From Spirochaetaceae bacterium (GTDB taxonomy: Bacteria > Spirochaetota > Spirochaetia > SZUA-6 > Fen-1364), in NCBI GenBank assembly GCA_003141795.1, contig PLNO01000215.1:1-7573 (forward strand): 7,573 bases of DNA, written 5' to 3'. The notes beneath the pieces were generated by a model. It saw only the letters and a list, made by a program, of their open reading frames with translations. It did not search any database and was not told the origin of the DNA. Position 1 is the first letter of the stretch. Every line of letters begins with the position of its first letter. Shown here one piece after another: positions 6,124-7,573 of this stretch. Made by a program: the position numbers and the translations under genes.

Positions 6124-6680
6124 TACGCGTCCTCCCCGAGCTTCCCCCGCAACGTGCGCAAAGCGTCACGTATGCGCGTCTTCACCGTCCCGAGCGGGTG
6201 CCCGAGCTTCTCTGCGATCTCGCTATGGGAGAGGCCCTGGAAGAAGGCGAGCTCCAGCGCTCGGCGATGCTCGGGAGGCAGGGCGTCGACCGCGCCGCGG
6301 ATGAGCTGGCGAAGACGGGAGAGCTCGACGGTGTCGGCCGGATCGACTGGGTGGAGGTCGGGAGAGGATTCCTCCGGATCGACGCTGGAGGTTCGCCCCT
6401 CCCGCACCCGCGCCTTTCGAAGCGCATCGATCGCGCCATTGCGGGCGATGCGGCCGAGCCAGCTCACCACTCGCGCCTTCTCGGTGTTATAGGTTGCGGC
6501 CTTCGTCCACACGCGAAGAAAGACGTCCTGCGTCACCTCTTCAGCCGTACTGGCGTTCCTGCAGATGGACAGTGCGATACCGTAGACCATGCGCCCGTGC
6601 CTTCGGTACAGTTCCCGCACCGCCTCCTGGTCCCCGCGCGCGATGAGATCGATCAGCTCGGCATCCCGATCCTCTGCCAT
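6123..6680 (-). CDS. ECF (group 4) sigma factor, SigK/RskA-partner type
   Basis: This sigma factor of 185 residues has only regions 2 and 4. Region 2 is at about 8-90, with RMVYGIALSICRNASTAEEV and the core-binding and -10 helices up to SWLGRIARNGAIDALRK. A Pro/Asp/Ser-rich linker covers about 95-117. Region 4 is at about 120-182, with DALPPEHRRALELAFFQGLS and the helix-turn-helix HSEIAEKLGHPLGTVKTRI. An RskA-like anti-sigma factor follows, so it is likely switched on by an envelope signal and probably controls its own transcription. The ATG has no clear Shine-Dalgarno site; upstream is a C-rich run and a TACAAT 10 nt away. A start further upstream cannot be ruled out, but the N-terminus MAEDRDAELIDLIARGD fits the family. 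The target genes are not visible here. Confidence 0.93.
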   Translation of the reverse strand: MAEDRDAELIDLIARGDQEAVRELYRRHGRMVYGIALSICRNASTAEEVTQDVFLRVWTKAATYNTEKARVVSWLGRIARNGAIDALRKARVREGRTSSVDPEESSPDLHPVDPADTVELSRLRQLIRGAVDALPPEHRRALELAFFQGLSHSEIAEKLGHPLGTVKTRIRDALRTLRGKLGEDA

Positions 6681-6689
6681 GACGGGGGG

Positions 6690-6695
6690 ATTGTA
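6690..6695 (-). promoter_or_regulatory. TACAAT, possible -10 box of the ECF sigma gene
   Basis: On the minus strand TACAAT (5 of 6 to TATAAT) lies 10 nt upstream of the sigma ATG, which would put the transcript start only a few bases before the ATG. That would fit the missing ribosome binding site, as in a leaderless or near-leaderless message. No matching -35 hexamer is visible at 16-18 bp, so this is weak. Confidence 0.2.
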
Positions 6696-6841
6696 CGGTA
6701 TTCTCCCGACTCCCGCTATGCCTTCCTGCGGCGCTGGATCGCGCCGTAGAGGAGCGCTGCCACGCCGATGCCGACCCCGACGAGCGCCAGCGGGCCGACG
6801 AACGGATCCCCGCCTCGTTCGGCACCCTCACGCAAACGACG

Positions 6842-6976
6842 GACGGGGTATGCCTCAAGTGGCCGCTGGACGATCTGGACTATGGGGCGCGCTATCTCAT
6901 GACGCGCGGGGTCCCCTTCCTCGTGCGGGAGCCGGAGGAGCTTCGTGGCGCGCTGCGCAGGCGCGGTGCAACCTTG
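6842..6976 (+). pseudogene. Possible remnant of a WYL-domain regulator C-terminus
   Basis: In the frame that later becomes asd, residues such as WPLDDLDYGARYLM followed by VPFLVREPEELRGALRRR resemble the C-terminal extension of WYL-domain transcription regulators: a pattern of DG-hydrophobic, an aromatic/Ala-Arg helix, Gly, a V-x-E-P strand and an ELR helix. Third codon positions are GC-rich, as in real genes. The N-terminal helix-turn-helix and WYL core are absent, an in-frame stop lies at 6680-6682, and no good start precedes the segment. So at most this is a fragment. Family assignment is from memory of the pattern. It could also be a chance open frame. Confidence 0.3.
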
Positions 6977-7002
6977 ATTCTGCAGGGCTGTCTCGCTATT
7001 GT
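6974..7002 (+). promoter_or_regulatory. Candidate sigma-70 promoter of asd
   Basis: TTGATT at 6974-6979 (4 of 6 to TTGACA) and TATTGT at 6997-7002 (4 of 6 to TATAAT) are separated by 17 bp. The transcript would start near 7009, just ahead of the GAGGAGG ribosome binding site at 7017-7023. Position and spacing are good and the hexamers are moderate. Confidence 0.45.
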
Positions 7003-7030
7003 GTGCGCACCGCAACGAGGAGGCGCGGCC

Positions 7031-7573
7031 ATGGCTGATAAACTGAAGGTTGGGATTGTGGGCGCCACCGGCATGGTGGGCCAGCGTTTCGTGTCGCTCC
7101 TGGCTGACCACCCCTGGTTCCAGGTCGTGACCGTTGCCGCGAGCGAGCGCTCCGCGGGCAAACCATACGCCGAGGCAGTCGGCGGTCGCTGGGCAATGAC
7201 GACCCCTGTCCCGACGAACGTCGGCGGGATCGTCGTCAAGGACGCCTCCCGGATAGACGACGTTGCGGATAGCGTGGACCTGATTTTCTGCGCCGTGGAC
7301 ATGCCCAAGGATGCCACCCGCGCCCTGGAGGAAAGCTACGCGAAGTCGGAAACCCCGGTGGTGTCCAACAATTCGGCGCACCGCTGGACCCCCGACGTTC
7401 CCATGCTCCTCCCCGAGATCAACGCCCATCACCTCGAGGTGATCGAGGCACAACGTCGACGTCTGGGCACGAAGCGCGGCTTCATCACCGTGAAGCCCAA
7501 CTGCTCCATCCAGAGCTATGTCCCCGCCCTGCATCCGCTGCGGGAGTTCGGCATCGAGCGCGTGTTCGTCTGC
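7031..7573 (+). CDS. asd: Aspartate-semialdehyde dehydrogenase, archaeal/fungal type, 3' end outside window
   Basis: This is the first 181 residues of the NADP-dependent enzyme that reduces aspartyl-4-phosphate to aspartate-4-semialdehyde, the branch point to lysine/diaminopimelate, threonine and methionine. The nucleotide-binding loop VGIVGATGMVGQRF is at 7-20. SNNSAHRW at 112-119 and MLLPEINAHHLE follow. The catalytic cysteine is Cys158 in KPNCSIQ. The SNNSAHRW and KPNCSIQ wording and the LGTKRG stretch before it fit the archaeal/fungal-like branch rather than the E. coli type. The ATG has GAGGAGG 7 nt upstream. The same frame stays open upstream to 6683, but the strong ribosome binding site and the start of the Rossmann fold right after MADKLK make 7031 the start. 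About half of a roughly 350-residue protein is present. It is divergent from the ECF sigma gene. Confidence 0.93.
   Translation, partial: MADKLKVGIVGATGMVGQRFVSLLADHPWFQVVTVAASERSAGKPYAEAVGGRWAMTTPVPTNVGGIVVKDASRIDDVADSVDLIFCAVDMPKDATRALEESYAKSETPVVSNNSAHRWTPDVPMLLPEINAHHLEVIEAQRRRLGTKRGFITVKPNCSIQSYVPALHPLREFGIERVFVC

Larger units (their letters stand above)
6681..7030. other. Divergent intergenic region between the ECF sigma gene and asd, about 350 bp, no confident gene
   Basis: The stretch stays GC-rich and looks partly coding on both strands. On the plus strand the asd frame is open back to 6683, with a WYL-like segment at 6842-6976. On the minus strand a frame ending in TAG at 6716-6718 reads a hydrophobic tail (DPFVGPLALVGVGIGVAALL, then a basic end with RRRK) over about 6722-6808, but it has no start with a ribosome binding site; the nearest is a TTG near 6836. 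A candidate asd promoter lies at 6974-7002. I see no clear terminator, RNA gene or repeat. Confidence 0.5.

Noticed and set aside
5847..6749. A 300-codon plus-strand frame opposite the ECF sigma/anti-sigma pair
   Set aside because: It is antisense to two genes with clear family motifs and has no recognisable domain or good ribosome binding site.
6716..7534. A 272-codon minus-strand frame opposite asd
   Set aside because: Most of it is antisense to asd, whose motifs are unmistakable. Only its last part, upstream of the ECF sigma gene, is noted separately.

Overview
The window is GC-rich bacterial DNA with short intergenic gaps, strong Shine-Dalgarno sites and an AT-rich dip upstream of at least one gene. 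The gene content (an MgtA-type P-type ATPase, a secreted TPR protein, an ECF sigma/RskA-like anti-sigma pair and an archaeal/fungal-type aspartate-semialdehyde dehydrogenase) suits a Gram-negative-type environmental bacterium. The region 2 wording of the larger sigma factor and the type of Asd would fit a GC-rich spirochaete or a neighbouring lineage, but this is weak evidence and I do not assign a phylum.

Layout. (1) At 1-3678, plus strand, lies a tight run of three genes: the C-terminal three quarters of an Mg2+-importing P-type ATPase, a protein with a PTS EIIA (PtsN/fructose-type) domain plus an unknown C-terminal domain, and a PAP2_3-type membrane phosphatase/phosphotransferase. The ATPase and EIIA genes are joined by three in-frame copies of a 27-bp repeat, which also encodes a possible 25-residue peptide. 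(2) At 3694-4647 a candidate promoter is followed by a group 2 sigma-70 factor without region 1.1 and with a shortened region 3. (3) At 4719-5332 is a secreted three-TPR protein, preceded by a 14-bp perfect palindrome beside its ribosome binding site and followed by a strong intrinsic terminator. (4) At 5333-6680, minus strand, an ECF sigma factor is followed by its membrane anti-sigma factor with an H-x3-C-x2-C motif and an RskA-like C-terminal domain. A possible 24-codon peptide gene joins them, overlapping the sigma stop (TAATG) and the anti-sigma start (ATGA). (5) At 6681-7030 is a divergent intergenic region holding a possible WYL-domain remnant and a candidate promoter. (6) At 7031-7573, plus strand, is the start of asd, cut by the window edge.

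How the genes may work together. The first block pairs a magnesium pump with a phosphorylatable EIIA-type regulator in one apparent transcript, which suggests PTS-linked control of ion uptake. The fourth block is a standard transmembrane sigma/anti-sigma switch. The most notable points are the triplicated stop/RBS repeat between the pump and EIIA genes, the two small coupling ORFs built on the same plan, the two-domain EIIA protein, and the shortened sigma region 3. No rRNA, tRNA, CRISPR array, transposase or phage gene was seen.
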